Origin: Nocardioides sp. TRM66260-LWL
GTDB lineage: Bacteria; Actinomycetota; Actinomycetes; Propionibacteriales; Nocardioidaceae
Length of the DNA stretch: 64,000 nt
Direction: 5' to 3'
Assembly (NCBI RefSeq): GCF_020075545.1
Contig: NZ_JAIQZK010000001.1
Location: 1,178,001 to 1,242,000 of the forward strand
The notes under the pieces were generated by a model. That model saw only the letters and a program-made list of their open reading frames with translations, searched no databases and was not told where the DNA came from. Every line of letters starts with the position of its first letter. Position 1 is the first letter of the stretch. A program made the position numbers and the translations under genes. Shown one piece after another: positions 1-8,613 of the stretch.

Positions 1-689
1 CCACCGACCTCTCCCTCGAGGGCCCGGTCGCGGCGCTCCGGGCGGTCTCCCACGACCCGACGCTGCGCCAGACCGTCACGCTGCGCGACGGCCGGACCAT
101 CACCGCCCTGGACCTGCAGGGGGAGTACCTGACGCGGGCCCGCGCCTACGTCGAGCAGCGCGTCGAGGACGTCGACGACCAGACCCGCGACGTGCTCGAC
201 CGCTGGGAGTCCGTGCTCGAGCGGCTGGCGCGCGACCCGATGCTCTGCGCCCGCGAGCTCGACTGGGTCGCGAAGCTGCAGATCCTCCAGCGCTACCGCG
301 ACCGCGACGGCCTGGACTGGGACGACGCGAAGCTGCAGGCCGTCGACCTCCAGTACGCCGACATCCGCCCCGAGAAGGGGCTCTACCAGCGCCTCGTCGC
401 CTCCGGCCGGATCGAGCGCCTCCTCGACGACGCCGAGGTCGACGCCGCCATGCACGAGCCGCCCGAGGACACCCGGGCCTACTTCCGGGGCCGGTGCCTG
501 GAGAAGTACGCCGACGCGGTCGCGGCGGCGTCGTGGGACTCCGTCATCTTCGACCTGCCCGGACGCGAGTCGCTGCAGCGCATCCCGACGATCGACCCGC
601 TGCGCGGCACCAAGGCGCACGTCGGCGCGCTCATCGACGGGGCCGACACCGCCCAGCAGCTCTTCCACCGGCTCACCCGCGGCGCGTAG
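1..689 (+). CDS. dop: Deamidase/depupylase Dop, C-terminal part (5' end outside window)
   Basis: Dop hydrolyses the isopeptide bond between Pup and its substrates, and in species whose Pup ends in Gln also deamidates that Gln. The frame is open from base 3 with no start, so only about 228 C-terminal residues are present. They carry features shared with PafA: a WVAKLQILQRY stretch, DLQYADIRPEKGLYQRL (compare [17 protein letters not shown] in pafA of this window) and the late REDSLQ-like basic region, ending LFHRLTRGA. It is the first gene of the visible proteasome locus, 37 bases before pup. Identity is firm from the PafA-like C-terminus plus position next to pup; the catalytic N-terminal domain cannot be inspected. 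Confidence 0.93.
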   Translation, partial: TDLSLEGPVAALRAVSHDPTLRQTVTLRDGRTITALDLQGEYLTRARAYVEQRVEDVDDQTRDVLDRWESVLERLARDPMLCARELDWVAKLQILQRYRDRDGLDWDDAKLQAVDLQYADIRPEKGLYQRLVASGRIERLLDDAEVDAAMHEPPEDTRAYFRGRCLEKYADAVAAASWDSVIFDLPGRESLQRIPTIDPLRGTKAHVGALIDGADTAQQLFHRLTRGA

Positions 690-714
690 CCCGTCGTCGC
701 TTCCCCGGCAGCGC

Positions 715-720
715 TAGGGT
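715..720 (+). promoter_or_regulatory. -10 element TAGGGT of pup (leaderless)
   Basis: TAGGGT ends 6 bases before the pup ATG, so transcription should begin at or next to the A of the start codon. No Shine-Dalgarno sequence is present. This would let pup-prcB-prcA be transcribed separately from dop. Confidence 0.6.
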
Positions 721-726
721 CGGGGC

Positions 727-924
727 ATGGCACAGGAGCAGAAGCAGCCGCGCCGGTCCGGCGAGACCGAGGAGACCACCCAGGACCTCCCCGAGACCGA
801 CGTCGCGGAGCGCAAGGAGGCGCTCGACAGCGACGTCGACGACCTCCTCGACGAGATCGACGACGTCCTGGAGACCAACGCGGAGGACTTCGTGAAGTCC
901 TTCATCCAGAAGGGCGGCGAATGA
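727..924 (+). CDS. pup: Prokaryotic ubiquitin-like protein Pup
   Basis: This 65-residue protein is the post-translational tag that PafA attaches to lysines of proteasome substrates. It is charged and disordered, with a C-terminal half predicted to form the coiled-coil that docks on the ATPase ([19 protein letters not shown]), followed by [13 protein letters not shown]. The last three residues are Gly-Gly-Glu, encoded ggc ggc gaa before TGA, so the tag is born in its ligatable Glu form and needs no deamidation. The last codon and stop overlap the prcB start (ATGA), indicating translational coupling. The start has a leaderless -10 element rather than a ribosome binding site. Confidence 0.97.
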   Translation: MAQEQKQPRRSGETEETTQDLPETDVAERKEALDSDVDDLLDEIDDVLETNAEDFVKSFIQKGGE

Positions 925-1796
925 GCGAGGCCCGCCTGCCGGCCGCCTTCCTGCGCTCCGGCACGTCGTCGTTCGCCGAGTTCCTCGCCGATCACGCGCC
1001 CGACCTGCTGCCCACCCGTCGCCTCGCCGGCTCCGCGCCGCTCGCCGACGACGCCGCGCCCCACGGCACGACCATCGTCGCGCTGACCTTCCCCGGCGGC
1101 GTCCTGATCGCCGGCGATCGGCGCGCCACCATGGGCAACCTGATCGCCTCGCGCGACATCGAGAAGATCTACGCCACCGACGAGTACTCCGCGGGCGGCT
1201 TCGCCGGCACGGCCGGCATCGCGGTGGAGCTGATGCGGCTCTTCCAGGTCGAGCTCGAACACTACGAGAAGATCGAGGGCACGGTCCTCTCCTTCGACGG
1301 CAAGGCGAACCGGCTCTCGGCGCTCATCCGCAACAACCTCGGCATGGCCATGCAGGGCATGGCGGTCGTGCCCCTGCTGGTCGGCTACGACGTCGACGCG
1401 CGCCGCGGCCGGATGTTCAGCTACGACGTCACCGGCGGGCGCTACGAGGAGACCGGGTACCACTCGGTCGGCTCCGGCTCGCTGTTTGCCAAGGGCTCGC
1501 TGAAGAAGCTCTACCGCCCCGACCTCGACGAGGACGAGGCCACGCGCGTGGCCATCGAGGCGCTCTACGACGCCGCCGACGACGACTCCGCCACCGGCGG
1601 GCCCGACGTCAGCCGACGGCTCTACCCGATCGTCCACGTCATCACCGCCGAGGGCGGCCGCCGGCTCTCCGAGCAGACCGTCGCCGAGGTCGCCACCCGG
1701 GTGGTCGCGAGCCGGCTCGGCCAGCCCAACGGCCCGATCGCCTCGCTCGCGTCCCCGTCCGTCGCCGGCGAGATCCCCGGAGGTGACCCCGCATGA
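921..1796 (+). CDS. prcB: 20S proteasome beta subunit PrcB
   Basis: PrcB is the catalytic subunit of the 20S core particle and forms the two inner heptameric rings. The 291-residue precursor has a propeptide of about 49 residues, then His-Gly followed by Thr50-Thr-Ile-Val. Autocleavage after Gly49 would expose Thr50 as the N-terminal nucleophile. [20 protein letters not shown] gives the usual Asp/Arg and the catalytic Lys (IEKIY), and [14 protein letters not shown] gives the conserved GSGS turn. The ATG overlaps the pup stop by 4 bases and the TGA overlaps the prcA start by 4 bases, as expected for subunits made in equal amounts. Confidence 0.97.
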   Translation: MSEARLPAAFLRSGTSSFAEFLADHAPDLLPTRRLAGSAPLADDAAPHGTTIVALTFPGGVLIAGDRRATMGNLIASRDIEKIYATDEYSAGGFAGTAGIAVELMRLFQVELEHYEKIEGTVLSFDGKANRLSALIRNNLGMAMQGMAVVPLLVGYDVDARRGRMFSYDVTGGRYEETGYHSVGSGSLFAKGSLKKLYRPDLDEDEATRVAIEALYDAADDDSATGGPDVSRRLYPIVHVITAEGGRRLSEQTVAEVATRVVASRLGQPNGPIASLASPSVAGEIPGGDPA

Positions 1797-2500
1797 GCAT
1801 GCCGTTCTACGTCTCGCCCGAGCAGCTGATGAAGGATCGGGCCGACTTCGCCCGCAAGGGCATCGCCCGCGGCCGCTCGGTCGTCGCCGTGCAGTACGCC
1901 GACGGCATCCTCTTCGCCTCCGAGAACCCCTCGCAGGCGCTGCACAAGGTCTCCGAGCTCTACGACCGCATCGCCTTCGCGGCGGTCGGGCGCTACAACG
2001 AGTTCGAGAACCTCCGCATCGCGGGCGTCCGGCTCGCCGACATGCGCGGGTACTCCTACGACCGCCGCGACGTCACCGGCCGCGCGCTGGCCAACGCCTA
2101 CGCCCAGACCCTGGGCGCGGTGTTCTCCAGCGGCGGCGAGAAGCCGTTCGAGGTCGAGCTCTTCGTCGGCGAGATCGGCGACACCGCCGCCGACGACCAG
2201 ATCTACCGCCTCACCTACGACGGCCAGGTGGCCGACGTCCACCAGTACGCCGTCATGGGCGGCGCGGCGGAGTCGGTGGCGACGTACCTGCAGGAGCGCT
2301 ACGCCGAGGGGGCGAGCCTGGGCGACGCCCTCGCGCTGGCCGTCGCGGCGCTGGGCCACACCGACGCCGAGGACCGCTCCATCGCGGTCGACGCCCTCGA
2401 GGTGGCCGTGCTCGACCGCACCCGACCGCAGCGCCGCAAGTTCTCGCGGCTCAGCCCGGCGCGGCTCGAATCGCTCCTCGGCTCACCGTCGGCACCGTAA
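1793..2500 (+). CDS. prcA: 20S proteasome alpha subunit PrcA
   Basis: PrcA forms the outer, non-catalytic rings that gate the chamber and dock the Mpa/ARC ATPase through the ATPase C-terminus. The 235-residue product begins [43 protein letters not shown], the actinobacterial alpha-subunit N-terminus that forms the gate, and has no Thr propeptide. [28 protein letters not shown] is the typical alpha motif. The ATG overlaps the prcB stop. Its TAA stop is part of the -10 element of pafA, which follows after 9 bases. Confidence 0.97.
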   Translation: MSMPFYVSPEQLMKDRADFARKGIARGRSVVAVQYADGILFASENPSQALHKVSELYDRIAFAAVGRYNEFENLRIAGVRLADMRGYSYDRRDVTGRALANAYAQTLGAVFSSGGEKPFEVELFVGEIGDTAADDQIYRLTYDGQVADVHQYAVMGGAAESVATYLQERYAEGASLGDALALAVAALGHTDAEDRSIAVDALEVAVLDRTRPQRRKFSRLSPARLESLLGSPSAP

Positions 2501-2503
2501 GGT
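2498..2503 (+). promoter_or_regulatory. -10 element TAAGGT of pafA (leaderless)
   Basis: TAAGGT includes the prcA stop codon and ends 6 bases before the pafA ATG. No ribosome binding site precedes the gene, so a leaderless pafA transcript is likely in addition to readthrough from prcA. Confidence 0.55.
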
Positions 2504-2509
2504 CGATCC

Positions 2510-3871
2510 ATGGACCGCCGGATCTTCGGGATCGAGAACGAGTACGGCGTCACGTGCACCTTCAAGGGGCAGCGACGGCTCAGCCCCGACGAGGTCGCGC
2601 GCTACCTCTTCCGCAAGGTGGTCAGCTGGGGTCGCTCCAGCAACGTCTTCCTGCGCAACGGCTCGCGGCTCTACCTCGACGTCGGCAGCCACCCCGAGTA
2701 CGCCACGCCCGAGTGCGACGACGTCGTCGAGCTCGTCACCCACGACAAGGCGGGCGAGCGGCTGCTCGAGGGGCTGATGGTCGACGCCGAGCAGCGGCTG
2801 CACGACGAGGGCATCGCCGGCGAGATCTACCTGTTCAAGAACAACACCGACTCCGCCGGCAACTCCTACGGCTGCCACGAGAACTACCTGGTCAGCCGGG
2901 CAGGCGAGTTCAGCCGGCTCGCCGACGTGCTGATCCCGTTCCTCGTGACCCGCCAGATCATCGTCGGGGCCGGCAAGGTCACGCAGACGCCGCGGGGCGC
3001 GTCGTACAGCGTCAGCCAGCGCGCCGAGCACATCTGGGAGGGGGTCTCCTCGGCCACCACCCGCAGCCGTCCGATCATCAACACCCGCGACGAGCCGCAC
3101 GCCGACGCGGAGCGGTACCGCCGCCTGCACGTCATCGTCGGCGACTCCAACATGTCGGAGACCACGACGCTGCTGAAGGTCGCGACCTGCGACCTCGTGC
3201 TGCGGATGATCGAGGAGGGCGTCGTCATGCGCGACCTCACCCTCGAGAACCCCATCCGCGCGATCCGCGACATCTCCAGCGACGTCACCGGCCGCCGCAA
3301 GGTGCGCCTGGCCAACGGCCGCGAGGCCAGCGCCCTGGACATCCAGCACGAGTACCTCGGCAAGGCGCGGGAGTTCGTCGACCGCCGCGAGCTGCGCACC
3401 CCGGTCATCGACCGGGCCCTCGACCTGTGGGAGCGCGGGCTCAAGGCCGTGGAGTCCGACGACCTCGGCCTCGTCGACACCGAGATCGACTGGGTGATCA
3501 AGTGGAAGCTGATCGACGCCTACCGAGCCCGGCACGGCCTCCCGCTGGGCCACCCGCGGATCGCCCAGCTCGACCTCGCCTACCACGACATCCGCCGCGA
3601 GCGCGGGCTCTACTACCTGCTCGAGAAGCGCGGCAAGGTCGCCCGGGTCACCACCGACCTCAAGGTGTTCGAGGCCAAGTCCGTGCCCCCGCAGACCACC
3701 CGTGCCCGGCTGCGCGGCGAGTTCATCCGGCACGCGCAGGAGCGGCGCCGCGACTTCACCGTCGACTGGGTGCACCTGAAGCTCAACGACCAGGCGCAGC
3801 GCACCGTCCTGTGCAAGGACCCCTTCCGCGCCCACGACGAGCGCGTCCAGCGGCTGATCGACGGCATGTGA
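2510..3871 (+). CDS. pafA: Pup--protein ligase PafA
   Basis: PafA is a glutamine-synthetase-like ligase. It phosphorylates the C-terminal Glu of Pup with ATP and transfers it to substrate lysines. The 453-residue protein has the usual length. [18 protein letters not shown] holds the metal-binding Glu residues of the active-site cradle, and [17 protein letters not shown] and [11 protein letters not shown] continue the conserved active-site strands. The C-terminal domain ([33 protein letters not shown]) is shared with dop. It ends the core proteasome block and is followed by an independent promoter for the FKBP gene. Confidence 0.97.
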   Translation: MDRRIFGIENEYGVTCTFKGQRRLSPDEVARYLFRKVVSWGRSSNVFLRNGSRLYLDVGSHPEYATPECDDVVELVTHDKAGERLLEGLMVDAEQRLHDEGIAGEIYLFKNNTDSAGNSYGCHENYLVSRAGEFSRLADVLIPFLVTRQIIVGAGKVTQTPRGASYSVSQRAEHIWEGVSSATTRSRPIINTRDEPHADAERYRRLHVIVGDSNMSETTTLLKVATCDLVLRMIEEGVVMRDLTLENPIRAIRDISSDVTGRRKVRLANGREASALDIQHEYLGKAREFVDRRELRTPVIDRALDLWERGLKAVESDDLGLVDTEIDWVIKWKLIDAYRARHGLPLGHPRIAQLDLAYHDIRRERGLYYLLEKRGKVARVTTDLKVFEAKSVPPQTTRARLRGEFIRHAQERRRDFTVDWVHLKLNDQAQRTVLCKDPFRAHDERVQRLIDGM

Positions 3872-3921
3872 CCCGTGTGGCGCCGCGGCGGGCCGACGCT
3901 CGGTGCGTCCGACGCCACTCG

Positions 3922-3927
3922 TAGGAT
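3922..3927 (+). promoter_or_regulatory. -10-like element TAGGAT upstream of the FKBP gene
   Basis: TAGGAT lies about 53 bases before the GTG start of the FKBP lipoprotein gene. Transcription from here would give a short leader containing the AAGGA ribosome binding site. No clear -35 element is seen. Confidence 0.4.
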
Positions 3928-3979
3928 GCCCGCGGGCGCGCGTCGCCCGTCCGCCCGCACCCCGACGAAGGATGACCCG

Positions 3980-4909
3980 GTGACTGCCTCCCGCTGGAAG
4001 CTGGCCCTCGCCCTGCCCGTGCTGCTCGTGCCGGCCCTGGCCGGCTGCGGCGGCGACGACTCCGCCGCCACCGCGAACGGCTTCGACGCGGTGAGCATCA
4101 GCGGCCAGGTCGGCTCCGAGCCGACGATCGACTGGAAGGGGCAGATGTCCGCCTCCTCCACCGACACCCGGACCCTCGTCCAGGGCGACGGACCGGCGCT
4201 CACCAAGGACGACACCGCCTACATCGGCCTGACGGTCGGCAACGGCTACGACCGCAAGGTCTCCTTCACCAGCTACAAGAAGGGCGTGGGCGGCCAGAGC
4301 GTCGACCTCGGCGACGGCAAGACCCTGCCGGTGCTCACCTCCGCGCTGGTCGGCGCGAAGGTCGGCTCCCGTCTCGCGATCACCGCGAACGCGCAGGACG
4401 TGTTCGGCGAGGCCGGCAACCCCGATCTCAAGATCGGCAACCAGGACCCCATCGTCCTCGTCGTCGACGTGCTCGGCCCCTACGCGCCGACCGGCTCGTA
4501 CCCGGCCGCGGCGAAGGGCACCGTCCCGGGCGTCACGCAGAAGGACGGCACGCCGACCGCGCTGGTCTTCGGCGCGAAGAACCCTCCGAAGGGCCTGCAG
4601 GTCACCGTCGTGAGCAAGGGCACCGGCCCGAAGGTCACGAAAGACGGCGGCGTCGAGGTCGACTACCTCGGCCAGGTCTACGGCGCGTCCAAGCCGTTCG
4701 ACGAGAGCTTCAGCAAGAAGCCGATCAGCCAGCCGGTCGCCGGTTTCGTCAAGGGCTTCACCCAGGCGCTCGTCGGCGTGCCGGCCGGCAGCCGACTGCT
4801 CGTCTCGATCCCGCCGTCCCTCGGCTACGGCAAGGACGGCAACGCGCAGGCGAAGATCAAGGGCACCGACACGATCGTGTTCGCCATCGACGTCCTCGGC
4901 GCCTCCTGA
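3980..4909 (+). CDS. FKBP-type peptidyl-prolyl isomerase, lipoprotein, two FKBP-like domains
   Basis: This is a 309-residue exported prolyl isomerase. I chose the GTG at 3980 because GAAGGATG sits just upstream and because it gives a clean lipoprotein signal (basic SRWK, hydrophobic core, lipobox LAGC with Cys23). The earlier in-frame ATG at 3875 would add about 35 arginine-rich residues in front of the signal. Two FKBP-like domains follow. The first (about residues 60-175) is degenerate. The second (about 205-309) has the canonical VEVDYLGQVYG, FVKGFTQALVGVPAGSRLLVSIPPSLGYG and TIVFAIDVL motifs. It stands between pafA and pafB, a placement also seen in other actinobacteria. A functional link to pupylation is not shown, since this protein acts outside the membrane. 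Confidence 0.92.
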   Translation: MTASRWKLALALPVLLVPALAGCGGDDSAATANGFDAVSISGQVGSEPTIDWKGQMSASSTDTRTLVQGDGPALTKDDTAYIGLTVGNGYDRKVSFTSYKKGVGGQSVDLGDGKTLPVLTSALVGAKVGSRLAITANAQDVFGEAGNPDLKIGNQDPIVLVVDVLGPYAPTGSYPAAAKGTVPGVTQKDGTPTALVFGAKNPPKGLQVTVVSKGTGPKVTKDGGVEVDYLGQVYGASKPFDESFSKKPISQPVAGFVKGFTQALVGVPAGSRLLVSIPPSLGYGKDGNAQAKIKGTDTIVFAIDVLGAS

Positions 4910-4943
4910 CCCGCCGACCCGCCGGCCCGGGGAGGAGGGGACG

Positions 4944-5930
4944 ATGAGCGCACGCAAGACCGAGCGGCTGCTCAACCTGCTCATCATGCTGCTCGTGCAG
5001 CGCCACTACGTCCCGAAGTCGCGCATCCGCGCGATCCTCTACGCCGACGCCGGCGACGAGGCCTTCGAGCGGATGTTCGACCGCGACAAGGACGAGCTGC
5101 GCAGCCTCGGCGTGCCGATCGAGGTCGGCCAGCTCGACCCGCTCTTCGACGACGAGCCCGGCTACCGCATCCGGCCGGACCGGTTCGCCCTGCCCCCGAT
5201 CGCGCTCGAGCCCGACGAGGCCTCGGTCGTCGGGCTCGCCGCGCGGGTGTGGCAGCACGCCAAGCTGGCCGAGGCCACGGGCGAGGCCGTCCGCAAGCTC
5301 ACCGCGGCCGGGGTCGAGGTCGACCTCGGCGCCCTCGACATCGCCGAGCCCCGCCTCACCGCCGACGAGCCCGCCTTCGACGTCTTCTGGGACGCCGCCC
5401 TCGCGCGGCGCGAGGTGGTCTTCGACTACCGGCGCGGCCCGGCGGCCGAGGTGCGCACCCGACGGCTCCAGCCGTGGGGCGTCGTCCGCTCCTCGGGCCG
5501 CTGGTACGCGGTGGGCCTCGACGTCGACAAGGGGGAGGAGCGGGTCTTCCGGCTCTCCCGGGTGGTCGGCGCCGCGCGCGCGGTCGGACCCGCCGAGGCG
5601 TTCGTCGTGCCCGAGGGCACCGACGTCCGCGCCGTGGCGCGCCGGCTGGCGCCGTCCGCGCCGCCCGAGCGCACGGTGCTGCTGGTCCGGCCCGGCGCCG
5701 GACACAGCCTCCGGGCCGACGCCGAGCCGGTGGCACGCGGCGTGGTCGGTCCCGACGGTCGGGACGACTGGGAGCGGATCGTGCTCGCGCGCGGCACGCT
5801 GGGCCTGGCCGACGAGGTGCTGGCCCACGGACCCGACGTCGTGGTCGAGGAGCCCGCCGAGCTGCGCCGGCGCGTCCGGGAGCGGCTCGAGGCCGCGCTC
5901 GCACCGGCTACGGACGGAGGCCCGCGGTGA
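4944..5930 (+). CDS. pafB: WYL-domain transcriptional activator PafB
   Basis: PafB pairs with PafC to activate the LexA/RecA-independent DNA-damage regulon of actinobacteria by helping RNA polymerase at RecA-NDp promoters. The 328-residue protein has an N-terminal winged-helix segment (KTERLLNLLIMLLVQRHYVPKSRIRA), a WYL domain at about 150-230 containing the eponymous WYAVGLD, and a C-terminal WCX region. The ATG follows a strong GGGGAGGAGGGG ribosome binding site. The stop overlaps the pafC GTG by 4 bases. A site resembling the PafBC target lies upstream of sbcD in the same window. Confidence 0.93.
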   Translation: MSARKTERLLNLLIMLLVQRHYVPKSRIRAILYADAGDEAFERMFDRDKDELRSLGVPIEVGQLDPLFDDEPGYRIRPDRFALPPIALEPDEASVVGLAARVWQHAKLAEATGEAVRKLTAAGVEVDLGALDIAEPRLTADEPAFDVFWDAALARREVVFDYRRGPAAEVRTRRLQPWGVVRSSGRWYAVGLDVDKGEERVFRLSRVVGAARAVGPAEAFVVPEGTDVRAVARRLAPSAPPERTVLLVRPGAGHSLRADAEPVARGVVGPDGRDDWERIVLARGTLGLADEVLAHGPDVVVEEPAELRRRVRERLEAALAPATDGGPR

Positions 5931-6994
5931 CCACCACCGGTCCGACCGGCCCGACCGCCCCGGCGCCGCGCGGCGCCGCGTCCAAGGAGCAGCTGGGACG
6001 GCTGCTCGCCCTCGTCCCCTACCTGCACGCCCGGGGCGCCGTGCGGCTCGACCGCGCGGCCGACGACCTCGGCGTCCCGCCCCGCCAGCTGGTCCGCGAC
6101 CTCAAGGTGCTGCTGATGTGCGGGCTGCCCGGCGGCTACCCCGACGACCTGATCGACGTCGACCTCGACGCCCTCGAGGGGCCGCAGGCCGACGGCGTCA
6201 TCCGGGTCTCCAACGCCGACTACCTCGCGCGGCCCCTGCGGCTGACGCCGACGGAGGCCAGCGCCGTCGTCGTCGCACTGCGCGCGCTGCGCGGTGGCGC
6301 CGACGCCGAGACGCGCGCGATCGTCGACCGCACGCTGGCCAAGATCGACGCCGCCGTCGAGGAGGGCGCCGACGCCGTCCGCGTGGGCGTCGTCGAGGCC
6401 GACGCCGACGCGCTGGAGCGGCGGATCGACGAGCTCGCCGCGCGACTCGAGGCAGCCGCCGCCGAGCACCGCCAGGTGCGGCTCTCGTACTTCGTGCCCG
6501 CCCGCGACGAGGTCACCGAGCGGACGGTCGACCCGCGCGGCGTCGTGACGGCCGAGGGCCACCGCTACCTCGACGCCTGGTGCCACGTCGCCGATGCCCC
6601 GCGGCTGTTCCGGCTCGACCGCATCCGCAGCGCGGAGGTCACCGACGTCCCGGTCCTGCGCGAGCCCGAGCCGCCGCGCGACCTCGGCGAGGGTCTCTTC
6701 GCGACGCCCCAGGCGACGATCCCGGTCACGCTGCGGCTGCAGCCCGATGCGGCCTGGGTGGTCGAGTACTACCCGGTGCAGGACGTCCGGGAGCTGGGGG
6801 ACGGCGTGCTCCAGGTCGTGCTGCCGGTGGCGGACCCGCGCTGGCTGACCCGTCTGCTGCTGCGCCTGACCCCGGCCGCCGAGGTCGTCTCCCCGGTCGG
6901 CCTCGGCGACGAGCACCGTGCGGCGGTGCGGGCCGCTGCCGCGCTCTACGGAGCCGACGTCCCATCCGAAACCTCATCCGGCGTCGTAGACTGA
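5927..6994 (+). CDS. pafC: WYL-domain transcriptional activator PafC
   Basis: PafC is the partner of PafB. This 355-residue protein starts at a GTG that overlaps the pafB stop (GTGA), which argues for coupled, balanced synthesis. It has an N-terminal HTH (LGRLLALVPYLHARGAVRLDRAADDLGVPPRQLVRDL), a long helical linker and a WYL domain with RYLDAWCHVADAPRLFRLDRI, where the WYL triad reads YLDAWC. A WCX-like domain ends in RAAAALYGADV. The two genes remain separate, whereas some actinobacteria carry a fused pafBC. Confidence 0.92.
   Translation: MTTTGPTGPTAPAPRGAASKEQLGRLLALVPYLHARGAVRLDRAADDLGVPPRQLVRDLKVLLMCGLPGGYPDDLIDVDLDALEGPQADGVIRVSNADYLARPLRLTPTEASAVVVALRALRGGADAETRAIVDRTLAKIDAAVEEGADAVRVGVVEADADALERRIDELAARLEAAAAEHRQVRLSYFVPARDEVTERTVDPRGVVTAEGHRYLDAWCHVADAPRLFRLDRIRSAEVTDVPVLREPEPPRDLGEGLFATPQATIPVTLRLQPDAAWVVEYYPVQDVRELGDGVLQVVLPVADPRWLTRLLLRLTPAAEVVSPVGLGDEHRAAVRAAAALYGADVPSETSSGVVD
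6987..6992 (+). promoter_or_regulatory. -10-like element TAGACT for tatA-tatC
   Basis: TAGACT overlaps the pafC stop codon, about 46 bases before the tatA ATG. It could give tatAC its own leadered transcript. A second similar string, TAGATC, occurs at 7016. No convincing -35 element is seen. Confidence 0.35.
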
Positions 6995-7038
6995 CGAAGG
7001 CTCGTCCGAGCCGCGTAGATCGACTGGAGCTGAACCCC

Positions 7039-7299
7039 ATGAGCATTCCCCTGATCGCCATGCCGCAGGGCGCCGAGTGGCTCGTCATCCTCGCCATCGT
7101 GGTGCTGGTGTTCGGCGCTGCGAAGCTGCCCGAGCTGGCCCGCAGCTCCGGCCAGGCGCTGCGCATCTTCAAGGCCGAGACCAAGAGCCTCCGCGACAAC
7201 GACGACTCCAAGGCGGCCACCCCGACCGCCGAGCTCCCGGGAGCCGAGAACACCCCGGCCGCCGCCGAGGCCGAGCGCACCGACCCCAAGAACGTCTGA
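7039..7299 (+). CDS. tatA: Sec-independent protein translocase TatA
   Basis: TatA oligomerises to form the transient pore of the twin-arginine system. The 86-residue product shows the family layout: one N-terminal transmembrane helix (about residues 12-27, EWLVILAIVVLVFG), the FGAAKLPELARSSG hinge, an amphipathic helix (ALRIFKAETKSLRD) and an acidic, Ala/Pro-rich tail. It is followed after 20 bases by tatC. No tatB is in the window, as is usual where TatA can serve both roles or tatB lies elsewhere. A likely client, the amine oxidase at 44392-45768, is in this window. Confidence 0.95.
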   Translation: MSIPLIAMPQGAEWLVILAIVVLVFGAAKLPELARSSGQALRIFKAETKSLRDNDDSKAATPTAELPGAENTPAAAEAERTDPKNV

Positions 7300-7319
7300 G
7301 CGACACCCGCACCTGACCG

Positions 7320-8159
7320 ATGTCGACGATCTCCGGCGTCGTCGGCCTGTTCCGCGGTCGACCGGTTCACCCGGTGGGCGCGGACGGCCGCATGGCGCTC
7401 TCCGACCACCTGCGCGAGCTCCGGGCCCGCGTCCTGAAGGTGGTGCTGGTGCTGGTGGTGACGCTGATCGCGTCGCTGTTCTTCTTCAACCCGCTCTACG
7501 ACTTCGTCTACGGGCCGTACCAGCAGGCCGCCGCCCAGCTGCCCGCCGGCAGCACCCAGGCCACCACCAACGGCGCCGGCGGCGGCCTCATGCTCTACCT
7601 CAAGCTGTGCGGCTTCGCCTCGCTGCTGATCACCTCGCCGTTCTGGCTCTACCAGGTGTGGGCGTTCATCCTCCCCGGGCTGCACAGCCACGAGCGGCGC
7701 TGGAGCCGGCTGTTCATGGTCGTCTCGACCCCGCTGTTCGCGGTCGGCGTCGTGCTCGGCTACGTCACCCTGCCCAAGGGCCTCGAGGTGCTGATCTCGT
7801 TCAACCCGCCGGGCATCGTCAACCTCGTCGAGTTCAACGAGTACCTGCAGTTCTTCACCCGCACCCTGCTGGTCTTCGGCCTCGCCTTCGAGATCCCGGT
7901 CTTCGTGGTGCTGCTGAACCTCGCCGGCATCGTCAGCGGGGCGGCGCTGGGGCGGTACCGGGCCTGGGTGATCGTCGGCATCTTCGTCTTCGCCGCGGCG
8001 GCGACCCCGTCGACGGACCCCTTCACGATGACCTTCATGGCCGTCCCGATGTGCCTGCTGTTCTTCATCTCCGAGGTCATCGCGCGGTTCAACGACCGGC
8101 GCAAGGCCGCCCGCCGCGTCGGCGCCGGCCTCTCGCCCGACGAGCCGTCCCCGCTGTGA
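7320..8159 (+). CDS. tatC: Sec-independent protein translocase TatC
   Basis: TatC is the receptor for twin-arginine signal peptides. The 279-residue protein contains the diagnostic MALSDHLRELRARVLKV N-terminus from about residue 25, followed by six predicted transmembrane helices. These include the conserved FWLYQVWAFILPGLHSHERRW loop and the FGLAFEIPVFVVLL segment. The annotated ATG at 7320 adds about 24 residues before the conserved start; the ATG at 7392 is an alternative. It directly follows tatA. Confidence 0.95.
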   Translation: MSTISGVVGLFRGRPVHPVGADGRMALSDHLRELRARVLKVVLVLVVTLIASLFFFNPLYDFVYGPYQQAAAQLPAGSTQATTNGAGGGLMLYLKLCGFASLLITSPFWLYQVWAFILPGLHSHERRWSRLFMVVSTPLFAVGVVLGYVTLPKGLEVLISFNPPGIVNLVEFNEYLQFFTRTLLVFGLAFEIPVFVVLLNLAGIVSGAALGRYRAWVIVGIFVFAAAATPSTDPFTMTFMAVPMCLLFFISEVIARFNDRRKAARRVGAGLSPDEPSPL

Positions 8160-8193
8160 TCCGCCGCGCCGGCGCGGAGGCCGGGTCGGACGC

Positions 8194-8613
8194 GTGAGCG
8201 AGGCCTGGTCGGAGGTCGACCCATTCGAGCTGCCCGAGTGGCTCGGCACCGACGACGTCCTGTGGCGCGCCTGCGACGGCGCGTCACCGGCGCACCACCT
8301 GACCGTCGGCGAGCTCGTGTGTCCCGGCGGGCAGGTCGTCGGCTGCGACCTCGCAGCGATCGACGAGGCGTACCCGGCGCCGGTCGCACCCGAGGCCGTG
8401 CGTCAGCGGGTGCACCTCGCCTGGCGCTCCGGCGAGGTCGCGCTCCTGTCCTCGCCCGACGGCAGCGGGCGGCTGACCCTGGGGGTCACCGGCTGCACCT
8501 TGGACGCAGCCGTCACGATGGAGGCGATCGCCCGCCTGGCCCGAGCGGTCGGCACCTCGCCGGCCCGCTGGTCCGTCCAGTGGCGGCTCGCGGGCAGGGG
8601 AGGACGACGATGA
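8194..8613 (+). CDS. Conserved hypothetical protein between tatC and helY
   Basis: This 139-residue cytoplasmic protein starts at a GTG and is acidic at the N-terminus. It has no signal peptide, no membrane segment and no motif I recognise. It contains three Cys, in ELVCPGGQVVGCDL and GVTGCTLDAAV. The stop overlaps the helY ATG by 4 bases, so it is almost certainly co-translated with the helicase, and it may belong to the tat-helY operon. Its codon usage matches its neighbours. Function unknown. Confidence 0.7.
   Translation: MSEAWSEVDPFELPEWLGTDDVLWRACDGASPAHHLTVGELVCPGGQVVGCDLAAIDEAYPAPVAPEAVRQRVHLAWRSGEVALLSSPDGSGRLTLGVTGCTLDAAVTMEAIARLARAVGTSPARWSVQWRLAGRGGRR

Noticed and set aside
714..1637. 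Long open frame opposite pup and prcB
   Set aside because: High GC keeps antisense frames open. It has no ribosome binding site, a Gly/Val/Asp-rich composition of a codon shadow, and the other strand is unmistakably prcB.
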